Assembly (NCBI RefSeq): GCF_003286645.3
Contig: NZ_CP127382.2
Coordinates: forward strand, 682,001-746,000
DNA: 64,000 nt
Direction: 5' to 3'
DNA from: Aerococcus tenax
GTDB lineage: Bacteria > Bacillota > Bacilli > Lactobacillales > Aerococcaceae
In this document: in pieces, positions 7,915 to 15,440 of the stretch
Layout of the letters: the number at the start of each line of letters is the position of its first letter
Position numbering within the stretch: position 1 is the stretch's first letter
Notes under the pieces: model-generated
Databases searched by the model: none
What the model saw: only the letters and a program-made list of their open reading frames with translations
What the model was told of the DNA's origin: nothing
Made by a program: the position numbers and the translations under genes

Positions 7915-7966
7915 TAGACTATCAGGCTTAAATTAATTATAATGTAATTACTAAAATAATTACTAA
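7915..7966 (+). promoter_or_regulatory. Toxin-antitoxin promoter and operator
   Basis: TAGACT (7915-7920), a 17-base spacer and consensus TATAAT (7938-7943). Two direct repeats TAATTACTAA (7945-7954 and 7957-7966), 12 bases apart, lie between the -10 box and the Shine-Dalgarno sequence. They are probably bound by the AbrB-type antitoxin. Confidence 0.65.
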
Positions 7967-7981
7967 TAAGGAGTGAAAGCC

Positions 7982-8308
7982 ATGGTAGTTAAAGCCAGAA
8001 AACAAGGGAATTCTTTAATGGTCACCATCCCAAAAGCCTTTAACATAGCTGAGGGGGCTAGCTTTACCCCCCACCTGCAAGAAGATGGAATATTCTTTGA
8101 GCGAGTGGACACCGCCCCCCGCTTTGTTGATGATTTTGATGCCTTATTATTAACGGACATTATTAAAGACGGCTATACGGACGGCGAAGCGATCATTAAG
8201 GAAATGGAACGCCGCAAGGGATTCATGGAAGACCGTTTAAATGAGCTTATGGGCGAGCCATCTAGCCAGATGACTGAAGAGGATTTTAATCGTGAATTTG
8301 GACTATAA
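7982..8308 (+). CDS. AbrB/MazE-type antitoxin
   Basis: 108 residues. The N-terminal SpoVT/AbrB swapped-hairpin domain reads VKARKQGNSLMVTIPKAFNI (residues 3-22) and should bind DNA. The rest is acidic and would wrap the toxin. The start is ATG 7982 after AAGGAG; a GTG at 7973 overlaps that site. The downstream RelE-like gene begins 17 bases before this stop, the tight coupling seen in type II toxin-antitoxin operons. Such a module would stabilise the satellite or act against infection. Confidence 0.8.
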   Translation: MVVKARKQGNSLMVTIPKAFNIAEGASFTPHLQEDGIFFERVDTAPRFVDDFDALLLTDIIKDGYTDGEAIIKEMERRKGFMEDRLNELMGEPSSQMTEEDFNREFGL

Positions 8309-8591
8309 AATCTACTTCAGAAACAGCGCCAAGCGGGAACTCAAGAAGTTAAAAGATAAACGCCTAATCAAGTTAATTAGTCAGGAAATTTACCAGGTCA
8401 TAGCCAAAGACCCCCATTGTGGGGATCGCAAAAAAGGTGGCTTGAAAGATATTTATACCCGGCCAATTCACTACCAAAAGGCACAATACCGCATAGCTTA
8501 CACTATCCATGAACACATTGTGACGGTGGAAATTATCCAAGTTGGTAGCCGTGAAAACTTTTATAAGGAGTTAACACGGAAAATACCATAA
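8292..8591 (+). CDS. RelE/ParE-family toxin
   Basis: 99 residues, basic. It has the RelE/ParE pattern: an N-terminal YKIYFRNSAKRELKKL helix, a central GGLKDIYTRPIHYQKAQYRIAY strand region with conserved Arg, and a C-terminal VEIIQVGSRENFYKEL strand and helix. RelE-type members cleave ribosome-bound mRNA and ParE-type members poison gyrase; the sequence alone does not settle which. Translation starts at GTG inside the antitoxin gene. Pairing of an AbrB-type antitoxin with a RelE-fold toxin recalls PrlF-YhaV. Confidence 0.8.
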   Translation: MNLDYKIYFRNSAKRELKKLKDKRLIKLISQEIYQVIAKDPHCGDRKKGGLKDIYTRPIHYQKAQYRIAYTIHEHIVTVEIIQVGSRENFYKELTRKIP

Positions 8592-8618
8592 AAGTGACCC
8601 AGTCTAGCTAAAACACTT

Positions 8619-8652
8619 AAGCCCTTATCATTGATTTGATGAGGGCTTTTTA
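8619..8652 (+). terminator. Terminator after toxin-antitoxin operon
   Basis: AAGCCCTTATCA / TGATGAGGGCTT hairpin followed by TTTT. It isolates the pair from the downstream replication genes. Confidence 0.88.
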
Positions 8653-8685
8653 TATGCCCAAAAACAGGGATAGGAGCGATTAATT

Positions 8686-9090
8686 ATGACTGATTTAACT
8701 AAAAATACAGAGGGAATGAACCAGCGGGAAAAGGCAGCGGCAAGGCGGGAGGCTATGCTTAATTACTTTGGTAGCCACTCAACGGTTACTTTTCAGGAAG
8801 TGGCCGACAAATTTGGTTACCCATCTGCTGAGGTGGCACGGCCTAAAATGTATCGCCTAAAGAGCCAAGGCTATATTGATTTCACGGTAAAGGACAGCGC
8901 CATGCACGGCCTAGAGGTCTTAAAAAGAGCAGATGAACCAATTTGGATTAAGAGCCAAGAGCAATCCGCCGAGTATTGGGAACTTTACTATCTGCTAAAA
9001 GAATTGGCCATGACCGAAAATGATACAACTGTTCTTAATGCAAAAACTAATACCATTCAGGTGGCCATGAAAGCCCTTTCTAAGGTATAG
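8686..9090 (+). CDS. Winged-helix-like satellite protein
   Basis: 134 residues. Residues about 18-65 read as a winged helix: AARREAMLNYFGSHSTVTFQEVADKFGYPS, then MYRLKSQGYIDFTV as recognition helix and wing. The C-terminal half is helical (EYWELYYLLKELAM). A regulator or replication initiator accessory is plausible. The gene is followed at 12 bases by the Xis-like gene with an AGGAGG site between, so they form one operon. No specific family recognised. Confidence 0.65.
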   Translation: MTDLTKNTEGMNQREKAAARREAMLNYFGSHSTVTFQEVADKFGYPSAEVARPKMYRLKSQGYIDFTVKDSAMHGLEVLKRADEPIWIKSQEQSAEYWELYYLLKELAMTENDTTVLNAKTNTIQVAMKALSKV

Positions 9091-9102
9091 GAGGAAAAGA
9101 AA

Positions 9103-9387
9103 ATGAGTGATATTCAAATTCAATTAGACCCTAGCGCTTCAAAGAATTTTGTAGACCAGTTAAAGCCCTATCTGAACCAGCTGGCCGAAGACCTTAAAAG
9201 GGACTTGGCCATTAACAGGGAAATGCTGACAATTGATGAAGTCTGTCAGTTATACAGTACCAGCCGGAACACAGTAACAGAAAAATGGCACAGAGAACTA
9301 GGCTTGCCCCTCAGTAAGCTAGGAAACAAGATCTATATTGAACGTCAAGTCCTAAACGACTTCATTAGATCACACCCTTACCAATAA
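9103..9387 (+). CDS. Excisionase-like HTH protein
   Basis: 94 residues. The C-terminal part (about 42-94) is a helix-turn-helix of the excisionase/MerR-like type: MLTIDEVCQLYSTSRNTVTE, then GLPLSKLGNKIYIERQVLNDFI. Xis proteins bend DNA at att sites and direct integrase toward excision. Its location away from int, in the early operon, is unusual but known in satellites. It could instead be a regulator. The 16-bp motif at 4752 and 17217 is a candidate binding site. Confidence 0.65.
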   Translation: MSDIQIQLDPSASKNFVDQLKPYLNQLAEDLKRDLAINREMLTIDEVCQLYSTSRNTVTEKWHRELGLPLSKLGNKIYIERQVLNDFIRSHPYQ

Positions 9388-9420
9388 AAAAAGCGGCTCA
9401 TGGCTAACCACAAGTCGCTA
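9388..9420. other. Post-stop hairpin
   Basis: TAAAAAAA followed by AGCGGCT (9392-9398) pairing with AGTCGCT (9413-9419). On the minus strand it reads as a terminator with a T run. Confidence 0.5.
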
Positions 9421-9541
9421 AGGACGATTTTATGAACCGAAATTTTTCGGAATTAAAAAGATACTTTGGTAACTTTTTATACGTCCATTATAACAGATCC
9501 ACAAAGACCGCCGCAATAGGATTTTAAAGGAGTAAATCATT

Positions 9542-10027
9542 ATGAATACAACTAAAGACGATTTAATTAAAGATATTTCTAACCAAACTAAAATTATCCA
9601 AAATAGCATTAATGCTATAAGTTCCCGAGAAACTAACCCTAATATCAAAGCTATTCAAGGAGCGGTTAACAACATAACAACTGATCTTTTTTGGCTAAAA
9701 CCAGCCCCAGAGGGAGACCCGGAAGCTCCTTGCTGCCTGACCGCTGAGCACTTGAACAAAGTGGCCAATGCTTTAAATCCCACTTTATTCACGATCCAAA
9801 AGCAAGAAATGATTGACAAAGTGATCAGAATGGCTTCATGCGCTAGCGGGGTCAATTCAGAATTTTTTCAAGAATTAAAGAAAGCTCAGCATGATCTTGA
9901 CGAAGATTTCCAAAATCAAATTAAGCGCCAAGGTGAGACACTAGAGACCATTTATTGCCTATTATGCAATAGCGATGATGAAGCAGAAGTTCAAAGTAAC
10001 CTAGAGGCCTTAGGTATTGAATACTAG
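9542..10027 (+). CDS. Hypothetical satellite protein with paired cysteines
   Basis: 161 residues, preceded by AAAGGAG. It is helical, with Cys in APCCLTAEH (about residue 61), RMASCAS (about 101) and YCLLCNSDDE (about 140). The CLLC pair could bind a metal. It immediately precedes the primase, ending in the TACTAG just before the primase start, so it is probably part of the replication operon. I do not recognise the family. Confidence 0.6.
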   Translation: MNTTKDDLIKDISNQTKIIQNSINAISSRETNPNIKAIQGAVNNITTDLFWLKPAPEGDPEAPCCLTAEHLNKVANALNPTLFTIQKQEMIDKVIRMASCASGVNSEFFQELKKAQHDLDEDFQNQIKRQGETLETIYCLLCNSDDEAEVQSNLEALGIEY

Positions 10028-10036
10028 GTGGCTGCC

Positions 10037-10975
10037 ATGATCTACACAACAACAGGAGTTAAGAACAACCAACTCAAAGAATGCCCCTCTAATGGTAGTG
10101 ACTTTGAAACCTTAGCCTATCTTTGTCAAAACAATATCCAACACCTAGAGGGCATTCAATCCCAGCCAGACGGTGGCAAGCCGGTTTCTGATGAGATCAA
10201 ACTAAATGACTGCCTTTACTTCTTTAGTGGCCAAATCCAAGGCTCAAAGCGTTCTGACAGCCAGACCCTTAGCAAGTCACTCATTACCCTAGACATTGAA
10301 CCTAGGGCCAACGCTGACCCTAATAGCCCTTTTAAATATGAGCCATTGGACTATGAAGAAGCCGTTCAGAAGCTTTTAAAAGAGCTTGAGGGGCTAAGGT
10401 ATATCATCTATCCAACGATCAATAGCCAGCCCCAGCATGCCAGAATAAGGGTTATTTTAGAGCCTGACCAGCCTATGACTAAGCGAGAATGTAAAGCGAC
10501 AACTCAGGCGCTTATTGACCACTTGGAAAAGTTAGGTTTACCCATTGACCCAAGTAGTGGCGACTTTAGCCGTCTAATGGGTATGCCAGTAGACAACGGC
10601 CTAGACGGTGATTATAAGGTAATTACCCATCTTAGTGGTGCGAAAGTGCCTGTAAATCGTCCTGAGCAACAAGCTAATTTTGAAATTAAAAGGACTTATA
10701 GCCCCTATGAGAACGGCCGCTATATTGGCAAAGTGCCCCGGCTATTACAGGAAGTTTATTCCGGAATTTCTCAAGGTGGCCGCAATAACTTTTTCACTAA
10801 GGCCTTTGGAACGCTTTTAAAGGCCAATGTTAGCCCAGAATATTGTATTTCTATTTGTCAAGATTGGAATCAGCGCTTCACTCAACCGCCCCTATCTGAT
10901 CAAGAATTGGTTGGTGTAATGAAAAGCGTTTTATCACGAGAAGAACGAAAGCGAGGTGAACCAGTAAATGACTAA
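10037..10975 (+). CDS. Archaeo-eukaryotic-type primase
   Basis: 312 residues. This kind of protein makes RNA primers for satellite replication. The catalytic-like acidic strand KSLITLDIEP (about residue 85-94), the RYIIYPTINSQPQHARIRVI block and FSRLMGMPVDNGL match the AEP-like primase fold of phages and plasmids. The C-terminal about 80 residues (ISQGGRNNFFTKAFG to SVLSREERK) are a PriCT-1 domain that links primase to helicase. It overlaps the helicase gene by 8 bases, so the two are translationally coupled. I start at ATG 10037 (AGGTGG spaced correctly) rather than GTG 10028. Confidence 0.85.
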   Translation: MIYTTTGVKNNQLKECPSNGSDFETLAYLCQNNIQHLEGIQSQPDGGKPVSDEIKLNDCLYFFSGQIQGSKRSDSQTLSKSLITLDIEPRANADPNSPFKYEPLDYEEAVQKLLKELEGLRYIIYPTINSQPQHARIRVILEPDQPMTKRECKATTQALIDHLEKLGLPIDPSSGDFSRLMGMPVDNGLDGDYKVITHLSGAKVPVNRPEQQANFEIKRTYSPYENGRYIGKVPRLLQEVYSGISQGGRNNFFTKAFGTLLKANVSPEYCISICQDWNQRFTQPPLSDQELVGVMKSVLSREERKRGEPVND

Positions 10976-12446
10976 TGAATTTGATGAAGTGCTTAGACGT
11001 GCCAGAAACCTAACCAATCCCCCTAAGGAAAAAGCCCCCAGAACCATGGAAGAGATCCGTTCAGCACTCGAGGCCGCAGGGGCTAAATGGCATGCTGAAC
11101 ACCAAAAAGAAAACAAAAGCGCCCCCTTTTTACATGAGGGAACAGGGGCAGAACTTTTTATGCAACATGTCCATTGTATTTTGATAGGTAATGACCGGGA
11201 TAGGGCCATGCTGGCTTATTATGACCCAGAACAAGGCCTTTATATTTCAAGTCAGAATGAAATGAGCGGGCTAATTAATTGCTTGGAAGAATATAAATAT
11301 AAGCATTGGATCGAGGTTATACGGCAATTAAGAATCAGAGTGCCCCTCAAAGAGCCTTTTTCTAGTCGTGACCTAATCCCAGTGAACAATGGCATTTACT
11401 CACTCAAGGAACATAAGTTACTACCCTTTAGCCCTAAGTATGCCATTACCAGCAAAATCGCCACTAACTACAATCCCTTGGCCACTAAGCCTATTATCAA
11501 TGGCTTTGACTTTGATAAGTGGCTAAAGGCTATTGCTTGTGGTGATGAAGAAGTCGTTACTTTGCTATGGCAGGTTATCAATGAAGCCCTGAACCCTAAC
11601 CATACACGGAATAAAATCGGTTTTTTAATCGGTAATGGGAATAGTGGTAAAGGAACGTTTCAGCAACTATTAATCAATCTTATTGGCAAAAAGAATGTTA
11701 GTGCTTTAAAACCGCCTGATTTTGGCAGTCAATTTGGGAAAGAGGCACTAATAGGGAAAGTCTGCAACATAGGGGATGATATCTCTAATAAATATGTCGA
11801 TAGTATCTCAGATCTTATGAGTCTAGCCACCGGAGATCCCATTATGATAGAGGAAAAAAGGAAGCCCATTTTTATGGCTACCCTTAAAATATTTTGCTTA
11901 TTTAGCGGTAACGGCATGCCTAACGTCCGCAATAAGTCTACAGGCTGGTACAGACGGTTACTATTGATCCCCTTTAATGCTGACTTTAACGGGGAAAAGA
12001 ACGATCCCAATATTAAAGAAGTCTACCTAAAAGACAAGGCTGTTTTAGAATACGTCCTAAAAAAGGCCATTGAGTTGGATTTCACCCACTTTATCGAGCC
12101 AGAATCGGTTAAGAAAGAAATCGCTAAGTACCGCCGAGCTAATGACTTTATAGAGGGATACATTAATGATGAGTATATCCCTAATGGCTATCATGAGTTG
12201 GGGAAAGTGCCAAACAATTTTATTAAGCATGATTTAACGGTCTATAAAGAGGAGATGGGGAACTATAGCCCCTTGCCCTATGGCTTTTGGACTAAGTTTA
12301 TTGAGATCTTGGAACGGTTGACGGGTAATAAGTATAAATTGGCCAAACAGAGAATTAATGTTTCTGAATCGGAAAATATGCCAGAGGAAATCCAACCCTA
12401 TGCCAAGGGCCGCAACCCAATAAGAATTATTCTCAAGCATGAATAA
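10968..12446 (+). CDS. SF3 (D5/P4-type) replication helicase, Rep-like
   Basis: 492 residues. The central region (about 210-380) is a superfamily 3 helicase: Walker A GNGNSGKGTF, Walker B-like KVCNIGDDIS, motif C KIFCLFSGNGMP with the sensor Asn, and an Arg finger candidate in GWYRRLLLIPF. The N-terminal D5_N-like part (about 100-200) and a C-terminal DNA-binding part flank it. In SaPI-type satellites the equivalent Rep binds iterons next to its own gene and melts the AT-rich core. The iteron cluster starts on the base after this stop codon, strong contextual support. Confidence 0.9.
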   Translation: MTNEFDEVLRRARNLTNPPKEKAPRTMEEIRSALEAAGAKWHAEHQKENKSAPFLHEGTGAELFMQHVHCILIGNDRDRAMLAYYDPEQGLYISSQNEMSGLINCLEEYKYKHWIEVIRQLRIRVPLKEPFSSRDLIPVNNGIYSLKEHKLLPFSPKYAITSKIATNYNPLATKPIINGFDFDKWLKAIACGDEEVVTLLWQVINEALNPNHTRNKIGFLIGNGNSGKGTFQQLLINLIGKKNVSALKPPDFGSQFGKEALIGKVCNIGDDISNKYVDSISDLMSLATGDPIMIEEKRKPIFMATLKIFCLFSGNGMPNVRNKSTGWYRRLLLIPFNADFNGEKNDPNIKEVYLKDKAVLEYVLKKAIELDFTHFIEPESVKKEIAKYRRANDFIEGYINDEYIPNGYHELGKVPNNFIKHDLTVYKEEMGNYSPLPYGFWTKFIEILERLTGNKYKLAKQRINVSESENMPEEIQPYAKGRNPIRIILKHE

Positions 12447-12693
12447 TGTCCCGCATTGTCCCGTATTGACCCGCTTGAGGCGGGACGTTAGAAATGCTGG
12501 TATATCAACAATCTAACATATATGTCCCCTATGTCCCGCTTCTTTTTAAGTATAACTATAGTAATAAATAATATATATATATAACAAGTTGACAAGAACC
12601 GGGACATTTTTTCGAGATAGCTCTAAAGCCTTTGCTATCAAGGGATTTGGGGGCAATTTTTCCCTAAAAACAACCGGGACAAGACTGGGGACA
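12447..12693. other. Iteron replication origin of the satellite
   Basis: Left group: TGTCCCG at 12447, TGTCCCG at 12457, TGACCCG at 12467 (exactly 10-bp steps), an inverted CGGGACG at 12481, TGTCCCC at 12523 and TGTCCCG at 12532. Then comes a nearly pure AT core (12541-12595). Right group in opposite orientation: CGGGACA at 12600, CGGGACA at 12675 and GGGGACA at 12687. Inverted iterons around an AT-rich core, directly 3' of the SF3 helicase gene, is the known SaPI origin layout. The remaining bases to 12746 hold only the ribosome binding site of the next gene. Confidence 0.85.
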
Positions 12694-12746
12694 CAACCCC
12701 CTAAATAGATCATTAACAATGATTAAAGACAAAAGGAGACCTAAAA

Positions 12747-12995
12747 ATGGATGTTTTAGAAATAAAAGATGAATATATCAAGAAGCGAATGAAGCAATTA
12801 CTTAACCGCCCCCAAGGAGACGGGGCTTATATGTTGGCAGAACAAGAATTCAATCTGATTATGACCATGCAAGGGATCATTTATTACATTGAGGGAGATA
12901 TTACCAAGGATCAGTTGGAACTAATCAATGATCAAAACGGAATCGACAAACAAGGTTATGAACTCATGCGAGAAGTTGGCATTATTGAATTTTAA
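12747..12995 (+). CDS. Tandem small protein family 1, copy A
   Basis: 82 residues, unknown function. Copy 1 of four consecutive related genes. Shared pattern: a charged N-terminal helix, AEQEFN (residue 31), then IIYYIEGDITKDQLELIND and GIDKQGYELMREVGII. It starts about 50 bases after the last iteron with an AAAAGGAGA site. All helical, no membrane segment or cysteine. Likely an adaptor or inhibitor acting on host or helper-phage proteins, but no function can be read from the sequence. Confidence 0.75.
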   Translation: MDVLEIKDEYIKKRMKQLLNRPQGDGAYMLAEQEFNLIMTMQGIIYYIEGDITKDQLELINDQNGIDKQGYELMREVGIIEF

Positions 12996-13005
12996 GGGGA
13001 AATAA

Positions 13006-13248
13006 ATGGACTCACCAGAAAAGAAAAAGCAATTTACAACAATCAGACAAAGCCAAGTGTTGGAATACCCTATCAACCTAATAGCTGATATGGTGGCAGG
13101 TCAAGAATACAACACAGCAATGCTTACTAAGGCAATTAATGGCTACTTATCAGGGCAAATCACTAGAGACCAGCTCAAAGCAATTAATGATAAGTACGGA
13201 GTGGCCCGGGAAGCTTATCAGATGATGAAAGACATGGATATTTTATAA
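13006..13248 (+). CDS. Tandem small protein family 1, copy B
   Basis: 80 residues. It aligns with copy A without gaps in the core: AGQEYNTAM, AINGYLSGQITRDQLKAIND, YGVAREAYQMMKDMDIL. The N-terminal third diverges, which suggests the conserved part holds the fold and the front part gives specificity. It sits 10 bases after copy A with a GGGGAAATAA site, the same operon. Function unknown. Confidence 0.75.
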   Translation: MDSPEKKKQFTTIRQSQVLEYPINLIADMVAGQEYNTAMLTKAINGYLSGQITRDQLKAINDKYGVAREAYQMMKDMDIL

Positions 13249-13259
13249 AGGAGGACCTT

Positions 13260-13502
13260 ATGGACGAAAAAGAAAAGATTGATCAATACATAGAAAAGCG
13301 AGTGGCAGGCTTAGTTAATTTACCATGTCCCACTATTGCTAAGTTATTGGCAAATCAAGAAATAGAAATGTTGGGATTGGCCGGCACGGTAATAGACTAC
13401 CTCAATGGCGATTTACCTAAAGAAGCACTTGAGAAGTATGCCTATTCAGCAGGTATGCCAACCGCAGCAGCTGACCTTTTCAAAGAAGTAGGTATTTTAT
13501 AA
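13260..13502 (+). CDS. Tandem small protein family 1, copy C
   Basis: 80 residues. Core: ANQEIEMLG, VIDYLNGDLPKEALEKYAYS, AGMPTAAADLFKEVGIL. The last helix is more diverged than in A and B, but the length and the terminal VGIL are kept. The N-terminal KIDQYIEKRVAGLVNLP is closer to copy A (IKDEYIKKRMKQLLNRP). It sits 11 bases after copy B with GGAGG. Function unknown. Confidence 0.75.
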   Translation: MDEKEKIDQYIEKRVAGLVNLPCPTIAKLLANQEIEMLGLAGTVIDYLNGDLPKEALEKYAYSAGMPTAAADLFKEVGIL

Positions 13503-13516
13503 AAGAGGTGGCCAAG

Positions 13517-13786
13517 ATGTTAAGTTTTAGAGAATTAGAATCCCATATAGCGACCTTTGGCGATAACTACATTAATGACCGTGTGGAACTGCTAAAAGGC
13601 ACTTCAAAAGATGAAGTAAGCAAGGCCTTAGCTCAAAGTGAACTAGATGTGATGGTCTTGTATTATGCCATAACCCGCTACCTTGCTGGGGGCATTAGCG
13701 AGGAAAAGCTAGGGAAGATTAAGGAAAACACCGAAATTGAATGCTCAGCCTATAATCTCATGAAGAATTGGAGATTTTTTAATTAA
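13517..13786 (+). CDS. Tandem small protein family 1, copy D
   Basis: 89 residues, the most diverged copy and longer at the N-terminus. Core: AQSELDVMVLYYAITRYLAGG, ISEEKLGKIKENTEIE, CSAYNLMKNW. Start set at ATG 13517 (AGAGGTGG correctly spaced) rather than GTG 13508. It is last in the four-gene array and is followed by a hairpin. Function unknown. Confidence 0.7.
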   Translation: MLSFRELESHIATFGDNYINDRVELLKGTSKDEVSKALAQSELDVMVLYYAITRYLAGGISEEKLGKIKENTEIECSAYNLMKNWRFFN

Positions 13787-13810
13787 GCAGCCTTTCAGTA
13801 TCAGGGTATA

Positions 13811-13846
13811 AAAAAAGCTTATTATCCAAAAAAATGATAATAAGCC
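13811..13846. other. Hairpin after the four-gene array
   Basis: A perfect 10-bp stem GCTTATTATC (13817-13826) / GATAATAAGC (13836-13845), preceded by eight A. Read from the minus strand it is a complete terminator. Confidence 0.6.
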
Positions 13847-13943
13847 CGTTTAGAAAGGAACTTGCAAACCCTTAGCAGAAGCCCACTAGATCAAGTAGGC
13901 TATACCAATTATAGCATATTTTGAATCAGAGAGGGGCTAGGTA

Positions 13944-14378
13944 ATGTTCTATATTCCGCCAATTGATGAAGAAAAAACTGCAAAAAAAGCCGATAGTATA
14001 TTAAGCGATTATGACCGTTTAAGACGACTTAGCGGCTACCAAGGCCGTTTAGTAGCTAACTATAGATATACCCCTGAAAAGCATGTAAAAAATGCTGGTA
14101 ATTATTCCGAGGACCTAATAGAGATCAGAGAAGAGGCTAAAGCTAAAGTATTAGAAATTGAAAACGCAATTGATTTAGTAGAGCCCGAACTAGGCAAAAT
14201 TTTGGAAAAAAAGTATATTAAGCACTTCAAAAATACTGATATATATAGAGAGTATTACTATTCTGAATCCACTTTTTACAGGTTCTTAAAAAAGGCTCAA
14301 ATTCAGTTCGCAGAGGCCTTTAAAGGAGGTGAGCTATTATGCTTTAAGAACGAAACCGATCGTATTACTTGGAATTAA
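13944..14378 (+). CDS. ArpU-like late transcription regulator
   Basis: 144 residues. The C-terminal sigma-like helix-turn-helix (DIYREYYYSESTFYRFLKKA then IQFAEAF) and the preceding ILEKKYIKHF are characteristic of the ArpU family, which switches on late genes in Lactobacillales phages. The N-terminal part (VANYRYTPEKHVKNAGNYSE) is typical too. Here it precedes the coiled-coil and scaffold-like genes. It may drive those, or tie them to, or take over, the helper's late programme. An unusual GGAGGTGAG lies inside its 3' end. Confidence 0.75.
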   Translation: MFYIPPIDEEKTAKKADSILSDYDRLRRLSGYQGRLVANYRYTPEKHVKNAGNYSEDLIEIREEAKAKVLEIENAIDLVEPELGKILEKKYIKHFKNTDIYREYYYSESTFYRFLKKAQIQFAEAFKGGELLCFKNETDRITWN

Positions 14379-14399
14379 AAAAGAAAAGGAGAATTAATT

Positions 14400-14765
14400 A
14401 TGAATGATGTTCAAGATGAAATTTTAAGAAAACCCGGTGCTTTTGACTTAGGCGTTTATATGGAAATTAAAGAGGAAGAAGCCGCCAAAGAATACCAACA
14501 ATATAAAGAAGCCCAAAAGGCTAAGATTAAAAAAATGCAAGAGGAGGAAGAAAAGAACCGCCAATTCTTAGCAGATGCTATGCAAGTGGAAAGTGATCGC
14601 CTAGCCAAAGAACAGGCTAACCGTGAACATGATCGCAGGGTCTTAGCCCAACGGAAAGCATTTAAGGAGGCTGGGCTAGTTTATAACGAGAAAACCACAG
14701 AAGAACAAGCCCTAAATGACTCTTACGCTAACTTGGCCAATAATTTAATTGACCAAGTGAAATAG
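14400..14765 (+). CDS. Coiled-coil protein next to scaffold gene
   Basis: 121 residues, almost wholly charged helix. It is rich in E, K, Q and A (about residues 20-90, e.g. KIKKMQEEEEKNRQFLADAM) with no cysteines. AAAAGGAGA precedes the start. It sits between the late regulator and the scaffold-like gene, 23 bases before the latter. The context suggests a virion-assembly accessory such as a capsid-size factor partner, but this is inference; the sequence itself shows only a long coiled coil. Confidence 0.65.
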   Translation: MNDVQDEILRKPGAFDLGVYMEIKEEEAAKEYQQYKEAQKAKIKKMQEEEEKNRQFLADAMQVESDRLAKEQANREHDRRVLAQRKAFKEAGLVYNEKTTEEQALNDSYANLANNLIDQVK

Positions 14766-14788
14766 CTTCATAGAAAGAGATAACAGCC

Positions 14789-15271
14789 ATGGACAGAGAA
14801 TTTCTAAAACAATTTGGCTTAGATAAGGAGGCTATTGGTAAGATCCTAGGGGAATATCATAATTCCTTAGATCAGATTAAGGAAGAATATAAAGTTCGTG
14901 CCGAGGAAGTTTCTGAGTTGGAACAGCTCAAGGAAGCCAACAGCACCCTTGAAGACACCATAGCCAAACAAGCCGAGGAGCTTTCAACTTATGAGCAGGC
15001 ACTATCAGAAAGCCAAGACCTCCTAAGCCAAGAGCAGGTAAATAGTATTAAGATTAAAACGCTAGCAGAGTATGGGCTTAACCCTAACATAGCTAAGTAT
15101 GTTAAGGGATCAACAGGCGAGGAGATCGCAGCAGATGTTCAATTGCTGAGAGATACCCTAGACAGCAGGCCACAGCCGGAAGCACCTATGAAGTCTTTAG
15201 AGCCTAGCCCCTATCAGGGTAACCCATGGGCTCAGATGGCTGACAGCCTTATCGAAGCTTCATGGCGCTAA
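14789..15271 (+). CDS. Phage capsid scaffold-like protein
   Basis: 160 residues. The N-terminus DREFLKQFGLDKEAIGKILG resembles Firmicutes phage scaffolding proteins (GP20/DUF4355 type). A coiled coil follows (about 25-85), then a segment KTLAEYGLNPNIAKYVKGST where these proteins describe helix-rich capsid-contact regions, and a Pro-rich tail. No capsid, portal or protease gene accompanies it. SaPI satellites encode an alternative internal scaffold (CpmB) that makes helper capsids smaller. An orphan scaffold in a satellite would fit the same strategy. It is last in its operon, before a terminator. Confidence 0.65.
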   Translation: MDREFLKQFGLDKEAIGKILGEYHNSLDQIKEEYKVRAEEVSELEQLKEANSTLEDTIAKQAEELSTYEQALSESQDLLSQEQVNSIKIKTLAEYGLNPNIAKYVKGSTGEEIAADVQLLRDTLDSRPQPEAPMKSLEPSPYQGNPWAQMADSLIEASWR

Positions 15272-15316
15272 AGTATTATTAACTGGTGGTAAGCATAATA
15301 AGAGAAGTATAGGTAT

Positions 15317-15342
15317 GGGGCTGGTGGAACACCGCCCCTTTT
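15317..15342 (+). terminator. Terminator after scaffold-like gene
   Basis: GGGGC-GGTG / CACCGCCCC hairpin with a one-base bulge and a GAA loop, followed by TTTT. Confidence 0.75.
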
Positions 15343-15440
15343 CCTTTACCCCACTACCTTGAATAGCCTATAGGTCTGATAGTCTGCCTACCTGTTTGCC
15401 TCTATTACCTAGACCCAGTAGCCTACTATGATGGCTAGCT

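Noticed and set aside
9430..9648. 72-codon minus-strand frame before the 9542 gene
   Set aside because: Opposes an operon with good ribosome binding sites; composition is that of a reverse-strand shadow.
12447..12693. CRISPR array
   Set aside because: Repeats are 7 bp, in both orientations, with no unique spacers of constant length; they are iterons.
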